A DNA stretch of 64,000 nucleotides, from NCBI GenBank assembly GCA_033439265.1, contig JAVTVX010000013.1, positions 312,501 through 376,500 on the forward strand, given 5' to 3'. The notes beneath the pieces were generated by a model that was not told where the DNA came from, did no database searches, and saw only the letters and a list, made by a program, of their open reading frames with translations. Source of the stretch: Dillenia suffruticosa. Its lineage: Eukaryota > Streptophyta > Magnoliopsida > Dilleniales > Dilleniaceae. Within the stretch, counting starts at the first letter, position 1, and every line of letters begins with the position of its first letter. Below are positions 48,960 to 62,000 of the stretch, piece after piece. The translations under genes and the position numbers were made by a program.

Positions 48960-49441
48960 CAGTGTTATTAAAACCGGACCGAATCACCGGTTCAACCGGT
49001 TCAACCCTTCTTTTAACAATTTTACGGTTCGGTTAAATAAAAATACCGTTTTACAATTGAACCGGACTGAACCGAGATTGAACCGCGGTTCAACCGTGAA
49101 CCGAGGTTGAACCGCCGGTTTTAAAAAACCGCAGTCTAGGGTTAAAACCTAAAAAATATTTTTTTTTAAGATTTTTTTTTATTTTTTTTAATTTCTATAA
49201 GATGTGAGATTATCAATTTTTGATATTATGATTTTAATTTATATTATATATGACTTTATAATTTAATTATTTAGTTCTTAATTATTAATATAAGTTTTGA
49301 AAATAATTATTGATTATATATATATATATTTAATTATTATTAAAAAATCAGCGGTTCGACCATATTGATCCACGGTCCAATCGGTTCAACCATATTTTTG
49401 AATTTTACGGGTCAATACACGGTACGGTTCTGATAACATTG
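48960..49441. mobile_element. hAT-like MITE (482 bases) with TIRs and 8-base TSD
   Basis: The left end CAGTGTTATTAAAACCGGAC and the reverse complement of the right end (CAATGTTATCAGAACCGTAC) match in 17 of the first 21 bases. The 8-base direct repeat ctcctcaa flanks the element exactly (48952-48959 and 49442-49449), and an 8-base TSD with CAGTG-type ends is the hAT hallmark. Subterminal regions are packed with AACCGGTT-like and GGTTCAACC motifs, and the middle is AT-rich. There is no transposase frame, so the element is non-autonomous. Confidence 0.8.
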
Positions 49442-52364
49442 CTCCTCAATAAATGTTGGGTCGATAAAGAAAGTTGAAAGTTTTGATGGGTCACTTTTAA
49501 AGCGTCGAAAATGTTCTGGTCTATAAATAATTCAATGCAATGCCAACATTTTTTTTTTTAAGATTGAGAAAGTGTGTGTTAGGTGAAGAGTTTTTCATTC
49601 CTCAATGTATTTATTTATTTATTTGATATTTTGATATTTTTGAAGTTAGGAAAAATTTGAGTTCGACATTTAAAGTGTTGCAGCCGTAGTATCTGCATAC
49701 GGTAGTTGCAAGTTAACGACGTTCACATGAATAATGTTCCCTCCATTTACTTCCTATCCCTGCCAAATGGTCCACATCTTTCATTTTAGATGTTGACATG
49801 AGAGACCTTATTCATTGATTTTTCTCTCTCTTTCTTTTCTTCATTTTTAGAATTTCATTTTTTTAATTTCTTTTCTTTTTTCTTTGAAAAAAAAAAAAAC
49901 ACAATATTCTTGTAAAGAATATTGTATATCATGACCTCTTCTGGCCTTGAAGGCATGTGAGAGATGCCCTCTAGGCCTCCATGTACCAAAGCGGCATGCC
50001 GTAGATAACATAAATAACAATTATTATACTAGGGGTTTGGTCCCAAATGATGATTGTAAGAGATCCTACAATTCCTTGTAACGTAGCTTATGGGATCCCG
50101 TCTCATCTTCTTTGATAGCCAAATGGGGAGGGGAAGAACGACCGGCGATTTAATTTTTCTGGGTGTGACCATAATTTGTCTTAATTTTTTCTATTTTTCG
50201 AGGTTAAAATAACTTTTGAGTGTCTGAGGTGGTGGGTTACAATTGGCTAGAACAATGTAGGAAAATAAATGCAAAGAAAAATGCGATCAAGCTGTTTCCG
50301 ACTTTGATAAATCGCTTATACTTTTGGAAGTTTTAAGGTTCAATTATGTCAAATTGTCGAAACTTAACTAAGCATTATGACTTGGCATTTCGTCTATGCT
50401 TATAGGTTTGAGGAATTTCGTTGTCCTCTTAGATCAAAATTAGTCATGAATTTTTTCATCAACTAAAGTGAATTGTTGAAACTGCATGAATATTGTACAA
50501 AAAGATGCAAAAATTGAAAGAGTTATGTTCGGGTTTAGCATAACAAATAACAATCTTATTATAGTTTTGCTGATATTAAAGTAAGCAAACACTAGTGATT
50601 TCTATTCTTATTTTGTATGTATTTTATGTGAATTTTTGTGGTATTTATTTTAGACTGTACTATTCATAGCCTATATTTTTCTTATTCTCATGCCCGATGC
50701 TTCATCTAGACCAAAAAAATAAATGAGAGGGTGGGTAGGTCTTAAGTTGAAATATTTTAGGGTGAGAAGTGAGCCATGTTGCTTGCCTTGATAACCAATG
50801 CTTCTTGGCACCATCAAGGTGGTCCCTAGAATTAAAAATAAGTACTCTCCTATGTCTTTGTGCTTTACCTGCTTCTATTGCCCTCCATAATTCCACATAA
50901 CAATACAACTTCTTGACTTTTCTCTTTTGCAATGTTTAGGAGAGTAGGTCCCTTGATGGCTACTAGTTGATGGAAAGCATTGCAACTTGCAAAACGTATA
51001 AATGCCCCATTTTCCACTTATAAACTCAAAAACTATGAATAAAATTCATGGGGTGCCAATAACAAGCATAACCCCAATTATAGCAAATTCACTACATTAT
51101 GTTCTTTGCTCCGATAGGGTTTCTTCCTCATTGTTTGCTTGTTGTGTAGTTATAATGGGTGTGTGTGTGTGTGTGTGTGTTGAAGTCAAGATGGGCCATC
51201 ATAGTCGTGCCTTGTGATCACAAGCAAATGTAGCCACTTTGATCACAAACCCAAGATGGAGATGGGTTGTGCTTGTGGGTCCTTTGATCTTGATGTCCTC
51301 TTGTTAAGCCATTACATCGTTTATTTGCATTCTAGGCATTCGCCATATTTTGTAAGTTAACCTCATTTTCAGTCCTAGGATGGGAAATTCAATCTACAAT
51401 ATTACATAGTCCATGTTTGGGCATATTTTCGATATTGATTAAATAAAACAACCTAGGAATCTTCTATCCTCCCGCAGTACGGTAGAAAAGCATCATCGAG
51501 CAATAACTTATTCGTTCCGAAATGAGACCCAGAGAGAGAGAGAGAATCCACAAAACAATATTGCCGTTTGACTAACTCCCTCGTTCCTTTATGATTATTT
51601 TTGAATTTTTTTTCCGGTAAAATGTATATTTTCAGTATTTTCAAAATGTTTGAAGTTCTTAAAAAATTTTCAAAAATATTTTTCTTATTATTACTGTAAT
51701 TGCATCTTTTAAACCTTGTTTTAATGCTGATACAAGATTGTGGTTACTCTTTACAAAGTATAACTTAGATAACAGATAATGAGAGAATAAAAATAAAAAT
51801 AAAAATAAAAATCATCACCATGAAAAATAAGGGACCCAGAGAAAGCAGTTGGGCCAACCATAAAGAAACTCAACAGATTGTCAGTAGGGGCATTCATTGG
51901 GCTAGGTCCAGCTTATCGTCTGACCCAGAATGTACAATTGCTGAACCCACCTCATATTTTGTCTCTCCTTTGATTGTGTCTTTTCTGTTCGTTTCATTCA
52001 GACTCGAGAGTAAAAAATAGTTATTAACCAACAGCGCAGGACCTAGGAATTTTCAGCCATCAGAGATGCTGGTACGTGTCACCTGAAAAATATGGGACCA
52101 AAATTAATGCGATATATGAGAACTCAAATCATGCAGTCTAGACATTTTTCTACTGGGCCCGGTAAAATTGCACTCAGTCTCATTTATTTACCATTTTTTT
52201 TTTACAAGAATTTAAACAAAGGATTTAAAGAGGAAAGTTTGTACCACTAAATTATCCCCTTAAAAACTCATTTATTTATCAATGACATTATCTATATTTC
52301 ATCTTACATAATTTATTATATTTTTTTTTGTTGTAAATGGATTATTTGTTATTGACTAATATTC

Positions 52365-52515
52365 AGATTTCGTCCGACTAATTCTGTCTAAGTACTGTGG
52401 AGCCCTTCGTGGAGAAGTTGGATCTCTCAAATTTTATTTCTTTATTTCGATAGATCAAACTCGAAATCTATGATTAAAAAAGTACAGTGACCGACCGCTA
52501 CATTTATAAGAGTTT
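52365..52515 (-). repeat. tRNA-derived SINE-like repeat, copy 4
   Basis: Plus-strand landmarks are gactaattctgtctaagtac, tgtggagccc, gatctctcaaat, then atcaaactcgaaatctatga and taaaaaagtacagtgaccga. It aligns with the left arm and following sequence at 17870-17980 and lies just before a second relative at 52535. Confidence 0.5.
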
Positions 52516-52534
52516 TTTTTTTATCATGTTTTGG

Positions 52535-52710
52535 ATACCGTCTTGTATCCAGGGTTTCACCCCGACTGATCTGGATCGACTGCTGCAGTGACTCCTTCTA
52601 GGAGGGCGGATCTCCCAACGGGAAACGCTCCATACACATGAGGATCCAATACTCCCGACGGGAGTCGAATCTCAGTCATGATTAAGAGAACTCAACTCAG
52701 TTGAGTCAAT
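52535..52710 (-). repeat. tRNA-derived SINE-like repeat, copy 5 (diverged)
   Basis: A more GC-rich relative. On the minus strand GACTCAACTGAGTTGAGTTC near 52706 and GAGATTCGACTCCCG near 52675 resemble pol III A and B boxes. The other end (ggtttcaccccgactgatct, then ggatcgactg) resembles the family's distal part. Membership is less certain than for copies 3 and 4. Confidence 0.4.
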
Positions 52711-52944
52711 CAATATTTGTTACATCTATAAGAGTTTTGTCATATGATTTATTATATGGTATGCCCAGATATCGATGAATTTGCGCCAACCATAAAATCC
52801 CACAGTCTTGCACACTTCATATACATGGAGATATATGATAGGTGTTTGAAATTCTATTAGAGAAAAAAAAAATTCCACAAAGTAGCTGCAGAAAACCATA
52901 ATTGCTTATGCCGGTTAATATGATGTGGCTGAATAAACAGAGAA

Positions 52945-53017
52945 TGGGCCTGGCCTACAAGGCCTGAAAATTGTTGGGCGCGGCCACTGTCCCATCTGCT
53001 TTTATTCATTTTGGGCT
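52945..53017 (+). promoter_or_regulatory. Promoter elements of the RMC1-like gene
   Basis: TGGGCC (52945-52950), TTGGGCG near 52974 and TGGGCT (53012-53017) are site II-type elements of housekeeping promoters. There is no clear TATA box. The leader probably begins near 53040 and contains at least one intron before the ATG at 53593 (a GTACGT donor is near 53156). Confidence 0.45.
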
Positions 53018-53592
53018 AGGTAACTTCGTCGACGCTCTGGTGGTCGTGGCAGGTTGAAAATTGAAACCCCAAAACCGAATTCTCCAAAATCCTCATTGCA
53101 AATTCAATTCAAATCTCAACGCAGTCCTCATAGTCCGCTCAATTCTTCTACTACGGTACGTATGTCAACCGATCAATCAAAGATTTCCCGAATTTTTATT
53201 AGGGAATTTCTGGTTGAACTTTTGGTTTTAAATCCGACCAGGGTTCTAGGGTTCCTCATTTTTCCTAGATTTGTAGTTGGGTTGTTTTTATATGACTTTC
53301 ATTAGTTTTTAACCGATCTGTATATGTTTCGTAAACCATTTTCAGTGAATAGGGCATGAAAGAGGGAAAACCTACTCCATTTTTCAAGCGCATTTTAGTG
53401 AACTGAGCTGCCGAGGTACGTTTTGGCCATGTTTCTGTAGAAATCATATGGTTTCATGAGTATGATTGTGGTCGGATTTCTATTTAAGAAACATAGGTTG
53501 ATATGATTAGGTTGATAGAAAGGATTGTTTGCTGACACATACTGAACGCTGCAAATCAAATTCTTGAGGTTGAAAAGACAGTACCAGAAAAC

Positions 53593-56500
53593 ATGTATGG
53601 GAATGCTTCGAGTTCTCATTCTGGTGTCAGTCATATTGGATCTGGTGCACTCTCACATGTTTACATTCAATATCCACCATTAAGATGCAGAGTTTCAGGA
53701 TCTAGAGGTTTATTTTATGATGATGGCAATAAGTTATTAATATTGCCAACATCAGAGCAGGTACTATATGGATCTTATGTTGTACAAATCATTAGTTAAA
53801 AGTGGATGATGGTCTATTCAATCTTCACTTCTTGTTGCAAGAGATGAAGTGTTGGAATACCCTTTTTAGTCTCACTCACTCTTCTTTTCCATCTTAAATA
53901 GGTGTTTTCCTGGAAGATGGTTCCGTACTCTCCTCTTGTTGCCCCAACCACTGATTCTATTTGTGAAGGGCCTATCATGTCTATTCGGTATTCTTTGGAT
54001 GCCAAGATTTTAGCAATTCAAAGATCTAACTTTGAGATCGAGTTTCAGAATAGAGAAACAGGAGAGACTTTTAGTCAGAAATGCAAATCAGAAACAGAGA
54101 GCATACTTGGATTCTTTTGGACAGATTGTCCTATCTGTGACGTAGTCTTTGTAAAGACCAGGTATAATAAATTTCTTATTTGTAATCTTGAAAGTGTCAT
54201 GTATTAAAAAATTGTACTTATTTATGAAATACATATTTTTCAGTTTTCTGTCCGAAAGGATATGGCTAGGTAACTCTTATTTAGGTCCCTAGTTTATATA
54301 AAAACAACAACAACAACAATAACAAACTGAGTTTTAATCCCACTATGTGACAAATTTAAAAAAGATAGAAAAATGAAAAATGAAATAAAAATAAAATGAA
54401 AAGAAAAAGAGAAGTAAGTAAATAAATCAATAGATAAATATCTAAAATATATTGGTTTAATTTGTGCGGATTCTTCTATGCCATCCATTCCTATCCAACA
54501 ACATTTCTTCTTTTAAACCCTTAATTTCTATATCTTTACGAATAACTTATATCCAAGTTTTCAGCGGTTATCTCTACGTTTTACTAAATCTCTTATATTT
54601 AAGTTCTCGGTATTCCTAATCGGGGCATCTTTGGGTCTTCTTTGCATATGCCCGAACCACTTCAAACGGCACTCTCGCATTTTATCCACAATTGAACTAA
54701 CTCTTGATTTGTTACAAATTTCTTTGTTTCTAATTCTATCTCTTCTAGTTTTTCCTTGTATCCACCTAAACATTTTCATTTCTACTGCAGCCATCTTTTG
54801 TTCTTGTTGTTATTTAATAACTCAGCACTCAGTACCATACAATAGTGTAAGCCTAACCACAGTTTTATAAAACTTTCCCTTCAAATGCAATGGCATCATG
54901 CGATCGCAAAGAATTTCGGATGTCTTTCTCCATTTCATCCAACCCGTTTGAATCTTATGATTCACATCTCCATCTATATTACCATCGTTTTGAATGATGG
55001 ACCCTAAATCCCTAGTCTATATAAAGCAGATAAATAATAAAACCATTTGGCTTGGATGTTAAAATATGTGATAATTAATGTAATTACCTAATTACCAATG
55101 GCATGTCATGTGTAAACACATGAATTAGAAAATGTCAAGTCTAGTTCCAGAAAAGTGGGATTTTCCATGTTTCTCTCAAAAGGTTAGATTTATTAACAAT
55201 AGAGAAAGTTTTGCTCAGTCTATTTTTTAGTCCAGCAGCTTCAACTTATTGTTTTGTATTAATGGATTTACTGTATGTGCTTGAGATCAGAACTTTTGTT
55301 ATTTGTTTAACATTAGAGGCTCGTACTGGTTTATATGTGCCAGGAGCAAAAGTTATTATCTTTCAATGACTGTTTTGCTATAGTATAATGTGAATTTGTG
55401 CTTTTTAAAGTATACCAATATTGCCAGCTTAAGCATCTGCTCCATGACCTTATTGCTTTATTTGCTGTATTTGTATTATTATAGAGCTGCTCAAATGGGC
55501 AGGCAACCAATTTTCTTTCATACTTGAAACTTCTTGGATCAATTTTCTTATATTTTTCTTTCATTGCCCCCTCTTGTCTTTTGTATTTCATGCCTTTCAT
55601 ATTGTACTAAAGAGTTGTAATCTACTGACAGTGGGCTCGACTTCTTCGCTTATGATTCTGAGTCAAAAGCTCTATTTCTGGTGGATTCAAAAAAATTTAA
55701 TATTACATGGTATGTTTATACTCATGAAAGTCGTCTGCTACTTCTTGCTTCGGGGATGCAATGCAAGAGCTTTACTGGGTTTCAGGTATAACTATTACTT
55801 ACTTCAATCTTGCATTTCTTTTGAATCCAACACCCGCTGCTGTACTAAAATTTTCCCCAATAACTCAAATTTCAAGTGGGTGATGATTAGTGTGTTTGTT
55901 TTTGGAAGGTGCTTGGAATGGTTATTTCCATTCTTTGTGGCTTTCCCACAATATTTTGTATGTCCTCCCCGCACACTGTATTAAATTCTCTTTTTAATAA
56001 AATGGGTGTTATCTTCTGTTGCAATTTTTTTTTTCTTTTTTTTTCTTTTTTTTTTTTGAAGGGAACAACTTTTTGGATCTTATTTCTATTCTTTGATTGC
56101 TAAACTGTTGTTACCCATTCTCTTCTTTTGCCAAAAGGCTATGGAGTACTGATGGCTCAGATTCTTTTTCTTGCTTGTTGATGCTTCCTTTTTTACTCTG
56201 CACAGTTTGTTCAGAAAATGAATGTCCCTTCTAAAGTTTAGGCTTTCACTTGTACCAAGATTCTCAGCATTATTAATACTGATGGTTTTTTGAGAGCGAT
56301 GTGACCTCTCAAAGCTATCTCTCTCAATTTGGCTATGTGCCACATATAGTTCAGGGTTCATTGACTTTTGCATTCTCATGTCTCTTTGGCTACTTGGAAA
56401 TTGGAATCCACTTTTCATAAAAAGGGCTTACCGGGCACTAAGTGCTCTCCGATATAGTGCGGGGGTAGGGGGAGGGCGGGCGTATATGTATGCAGCCTTT

Positions 56501-59049
56501 CCCTTGCATTTTTTGCAAAGAGGCTGTTTCCACACCTCGAACCTATGACCTCGAGGTCATCAAATGAGCAACTCCATAATTGCGCCAAGGCTTGCCCTCT
56601 GTTTGGAATCCACTTTTCATATTAGGTAAAAACAATAGGTTAATGCATATTTTCTTTTGACTTTGTTTGGAGACTTTTGTAGTAACAGGAGTTCAAAATT
56701 TTATGTAGGAGTGCAATAATTGTGGTTTATTACTACTTATGGTTGGAGAGCAATGCTTAAACTTTTAAGGATTAATTCCTTCCTTTCCTTTATGACAGAG
56801 TTTTACTTGCCTCCATTCAATGTGTAGACAATCTGGTTTCTGAAGAAGATATAAAAAGAGGCAAAGATCTTTGTTTAAATATTCCGTCCTTGTAATTATT
56901 TTCTGTTTCCTCTTTGCTTCTTTTGAGGATATCTTTTCCACCTTTCTAAACAATATCGATCTTTCTTGGGAACATATTTTCATCTTTATTCAATATTGTC
57001 AGTGTTGTGGCTTATCTTTTCACCATCAATTGATATTGTTCCCCATGGCTTTAGGTGAAAATCTTTTGTGATTTGGCAAGTTCAGGATTCGCAAGTGTGG
57101 TTCTTATTCTCACTGTTAGGTTTCCTGTTTGCAGCTTTCATCTGCAGGGATTATTCGTTTGCCCAAGTTTGAGATGATAATGGCTAAATCTGATGCAAAC
57201 AGTAAGCCTGTTCTAGCTGCTGAAGATGTTCATATTGTGACTGTGTGGGTGTCCTATTTTTCTGTTCCTTATGCTAACTGAACTTCAATAGCTGAGAAAA
57301 ATGATAGCTGGTTGATGATTCCTTTTGCAAATGCCATTCTCATTCTGTATTGCTACCTCTCCCAGCTATGGTAGAATATACTGCTTGCAAGTTGATAGAG
57401 TTGCAATGCTTCTGCATATGTATAGATTTTATAGAGATGCTGTGGTTCCGCAGGTAATACCTTTTCCAAAACTTATTCTTTGGGTTTTTTTATTTTATTT
57501 TATTTTTTTGTTGAGGTTGGAATATTTTATAAGTCTTAATCAAATTTGTTGAGAAAACAAAGCGGGCTAGTGTTTTTTCAAAGAACAAAGTTTTTTATTT
57601 CTAAAACTGCATGTGTTGAACAAGAAAATTAGGCCTCGTAGTTTGGGGAAAAATCATTGTTATTGATACTCTATGAACCACAAATCGATATAAGGCTTTG
57701 ACTTAAGGAATTTTTTCTTTTAAAATAGAATTGGCTACAAGAGAAGGGGCGACTGTTATTCTGGATAACAGATTCAAAAGAGGATTTAAAGGGTACATAC
57801 TTTTTATTATTAATGTTCTATATTACAGAATCTGGATTATTTACTGGAGAATATGACATAGGAACACTAAGAAATCTTAGACCTGTTGCTATAAAACATA
57901 ATTAAGGTTTCTAACAAAGTGAAAGTTCTGAGACAAGATATCCTTGCAAATTGTAAAACACTGATGACGGGAGGATAGGCAATAAAGACAAGGGCCTTTC
58001 TAGAAAACTAAAGTTGCATATCCAAGAATGATCTACTAATCTTGTGTGAGAGCCTTCACTTGGTTTGAGTTTGATAAAAAGAAAAGGGCTCACCCCGTGC
58101 AGAAAGTGCTCCCCGGCTTAGTGCAGGGGTAGGGGGAGGATAGGCGTATATACGAGTTTGATAAAAGGAAGATATCAAGATTAGTATTGGAAAATAAACT
58201 TGCAGTGTCAGCAGCTGATTTTTTTTTTTTTTTTTTTTTTTTTGGTTCTCTTGGAATTTGATCCCTCCTTTCAAACTTTCTCTTGACGCCTTATGTCATG
58301 AGGTGTTGGATTCCAAAGGGAACCAACTTTGTTAACCCTCTAAATTGATGGTTGTGGCCACTAAGTCCATGAGATGAAGACCCCCTTTTCCAAATTTAGG
58401 TCCACAGACCACATCCATCTAATAAATGGATCCCTTTCTCACTTCCAAACCCATCAGATATAATAAAAGTAGCGAGAGTAGCATTTGCCAAACAAAAGGA
58501 TTATGATGTGATGAATGAAAAGGATCTACAAGAAAATATCCAGATTCATCAAGGTCCAAATCCTTTTACTGGAACAAATAGAGATCAGAAGTGAATGTGC
58601 AAGGTCAGCATAGAAGTAATCTCGGGAGTCTCAATAATTTTTCCTTTGTTAGCCTCTCCATCCTTGCAGCTGGAACAGTCATATTTTCTGTTAGAAAATG
58701 ATAAGATTGAGGCAAAAGTCCTAATGAAGCTAGGTGAGGGGGTTGGGTTGCGTGAAGTATGCAAAGTGGCAACTTGATTTTGGCACAAGTTTTCCCGGGC
58801 AACATTTATTGCAATGTGGTTTACATAATCTAATTTATCCGGTGTTTGTTATTAATGATATTACTCTTAGCCTATGAACTGCCGTCAGACACTCCCAGGG
58901 GCACAGCATGGCGGGGAACACATGTTGGGCATGACATGTGACATGTCCCCCCCCCCTTTTGTTTTTGACATTACAGACCCCACTGGGACATGCATGGGAT
59001 ACTTTGGGGACACAGGAAGGGAAAATGCAAGGGTTTATATGTATACATG

Positions 59050-59081
<32 letters not shown>

Positions 59082-62000
59082 CACATGCATATATATATAG
59101 AAATTATAATTTTGAAGTGCCTAATTGAAATCTTGGCAAAAAAATTGTAATTATTTTGAGAATTTTAGAAAAGCAAGAGTTTCTAGTTGCTGATATCTCA
59201 AATTAAATATGATAATTTGATTGTTATGTCCCAACTGAGTCCATGCCCTACTTTCTAAAACTTTGGCGTGTCCTTCATCGGTGCCTGCATTTGTGTCGTT
59301 ACAGGGTCTGTGCTTCATAGGTCCTATCTTTGCGGTTATGTTTTTTCCACTGCTGCATCTGGGATGTTATTTTCATGTGATGCTGCCCAGTACAAATGGT
59401 AGAAACTGTTGAACTAGTTGGTTACTAGAGTCTTTCAGGAAGCTTTTTTGTTCACTTCTTGAAAGCTTTCTTTCGTAATTTTGGTGTTGATTCTTTTGGC
59501 ATTTTTGGGCTCCTACATTGTATATCCATGTGTTTCTAGTTTTATGTTTACGTTGAATAGAAACTCCACCACTGGCAGCAGAGATTATAACCTTGATATT
59601 TAATTTCATTTATTTCAGGGGTCTTTGCCAATATATTCAAGCAAGATTGCTCTGAGTGTTGTTGATAATGTGTTGCTTGTGCATCAAGTAGATGCAAAGG
59701 TTGTTATACTCTATGACATATTTGCAGATTCCCGAGCTCCTATTTCTGCTCCCCTTCCTCTTCTATTGAGAGGTCTCCAGAGACCTAACACATTATCTCG
59801 ATCAAATAGCCAAGAGACCGAAACATTGGAAGCAAATGATGTAAGTGATTATGAAGCAACCATCTATGGGGATCGCTGGACTTTTCTTGTGCCTGACCTC
59901 ATATGTGATACTGCAGCTGGATTTGTTTGGAAGGTTCATTTGGATTTAGAGGCAAGTTCTGTTGTGGATCTTTTCCCTTCCCTATCTTTGCACAAGTTAT
60001 TGCAAATTCTTGCAGGACATGTTTTATTTTCTGTTTCTTTTTTTTATGTCACTGCAGGCTTTTTCTGCCAGTAGTTCGGAAGTTCCATTGGTGTTAGAAT
60101 TCTTGCAGAGACGGAAGTTGGAAGCAATAAAGGTAGTGTCTATCATGCATTCAATATCAGACAAATTAAAGCAGGCCTCTGACTTGAGCAGCAACCCTGC
60201 ATGTATAGAATGGTGTTGCCATCTTAAGAAAAGATAGTGTTCATTTTTTCAGAAAAAGGGGACTGAAGGATTTATGAGATTACACCTTTTTTAATGCTTG
60301 ATAAGGCAATAAGTATATCTGTTTGTCTTGCTGTTTCAGGCTAAACAATTGTGCTTGGCCATTTGTCGTGCTCTAATGCTGGAGCACAGACCTATATCCA
60401 TGGTTGCCAGGGCATTAGATGTGTTGGTGCAATCTTATTCATATTCTATCAAGACAGGCAGTTATTTCAAGGGCATAAAAGCCGGAAAGCATCAACATTC
60501 TGGTTTGCCGCAAGAGAGTATCCCTCCAACAGTTGTTGACGAGTCCGCCAGAAGAGTTGATGCATATGGAAAATCGAACAAGAACGAATCTGGCACGGGG
60601 GTGGGCAGCCAATTTTCTACTCGACCTTCAGATTTCTCAACTTCCGATTCTGAGGGGGACAATGAATTTCAACCACAGAAAATCAGATTTATGGATTTAT
60701 CTGAGAAGGGTGGTAAAACAGTTGGAGAAAACCCTCTGGGTCCTGAAACTTCTGGTTTTGATGCTCAGCCATCACCTGCCGAATCCGAAATGGTCAGACC
60801 CAGTAATAGCCCATTGGATACTCATGTTTCTGAACTGCTAGGACTTCAAGCTACTTCAGCTGCAATTTCACCTGCTGAAATGTTCAGCTTTGTGTTTTCT
60901 CCAGTGGAAGAAGAGATGACTGGTGATCCTGGCTACTTGGTTGGAATCATTGTTGAGTTTCTTCGCAGGTAAGTTAAGCTCTTTAATTTAGTGGGCACTA
61001 GTTTCCTTCAGTTTAAGTAAATGGACCTCTCCAATGTTAGGAGTAATTTCCAAGTGAGAGGAAATTACTTATTCAAAATGTTGATAGTTAGATTCATAGC
61101 CATTATGGCAATATTTGATTTGATAAAAATTGAAAAAAGAAGAGCACTAGCTTTTGCTGGGACATATCTACTGCAAACATCTGCTTTGTATTGCGAATAG
61201 TTCATCCATTCAATTACCAACTGAGATTAAGTAAATGAAGCCCACGGGATGCCATCATCTCAAGAAAATAGTAGTGTACTAGAAGATCATGAATAGAAGG
61301 CATTACCCTCTTGCAGAACTGGTGTATTTAATTCATTTGCCTTTCTGATGCCAGAACTGGTGTTATTATTTCCACCTTGCTTAACCACCTGTTGCTGTGA
61401 GATGGCATGGTTCTAGAAGTCTTAAATTCATCCAAGTTGCTTCTCTATGCCAGGAACCATTATTATTGTTTTCATTTGCATAGCCACCAGATATTGTCTA
61501 GGAATAATATATTAACAGAACCATGAGGAGCTTCTAAGCGATGTTTTTCTCCAATGGACTCTACTCACAAAGTGTTGGTAGTAGCTGCCTTTTGCACCTT
61601 ATACATGGTTTGAGTCCTAGTTCTGACATCAGCGATAAGCTAATGATGATGGAAGAATAAATTGTCCCTTACTCAGCATTTATGTGAGGGTCCAAATTTT
61701 CCTTTTTGGGGTTACTGTGTAACTTATTCTGCTAGTAATACATTACAGTGTATTCAATTGTTTTGTAAACTGGAGGTTCTCTTTGATGATTTGGTTCCTT
61801 GATCTTTGTGTTATCATTTGGTTACTGCAGTGCCAATGTTGAAAAAATCAAAGTACCTCCAAATCTTTATGTGTTGATTGTGCAAGTGCTTGCCCGCAGT
61901 GAGCGATATGCTGAACTTGAATTGTTTGTTATAAACAAGGTGCCCTCCTTTTATGTGTTTTAAGAGCATTTTTCTCTTTTATTTTTCGTCTGTTACTGTT

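Larger units (their letters stand above)
40800..52940. other. 12-kb region without a supportable gene
   Basis: No exon with recognisable motifs on either strand. Contents I can support are SINE-like repeats, three ATT arrays, a hAT-like MITE, CT microsatellites (42122-42155, 44247-44268, 45834-45850, 48531-48553), a TG repeat (51158-51180) and long A, T and G homopolymers (for example 44571-44587). Open frames such as 43632, 44192, 46012 and 51820 are low-complexity or lack any motif. Distal regulatory elements of the zinc-finger gene could be here but cannot be recognised. Confidence 0.65.

Noticed and set aside
58835..59150. Ile-His-Thr rich open frames in RMC1 intron 5
   Set aside because: They arise from the ATAC tetranucleotide repeat within an intron.
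59952..60074. Read-through end of the exon 6 frame of the RMC1-like gene as a true C-terminus
   Set aside because: The Mic1 domain continues in phase in downstream exons, so this is intron sequence.
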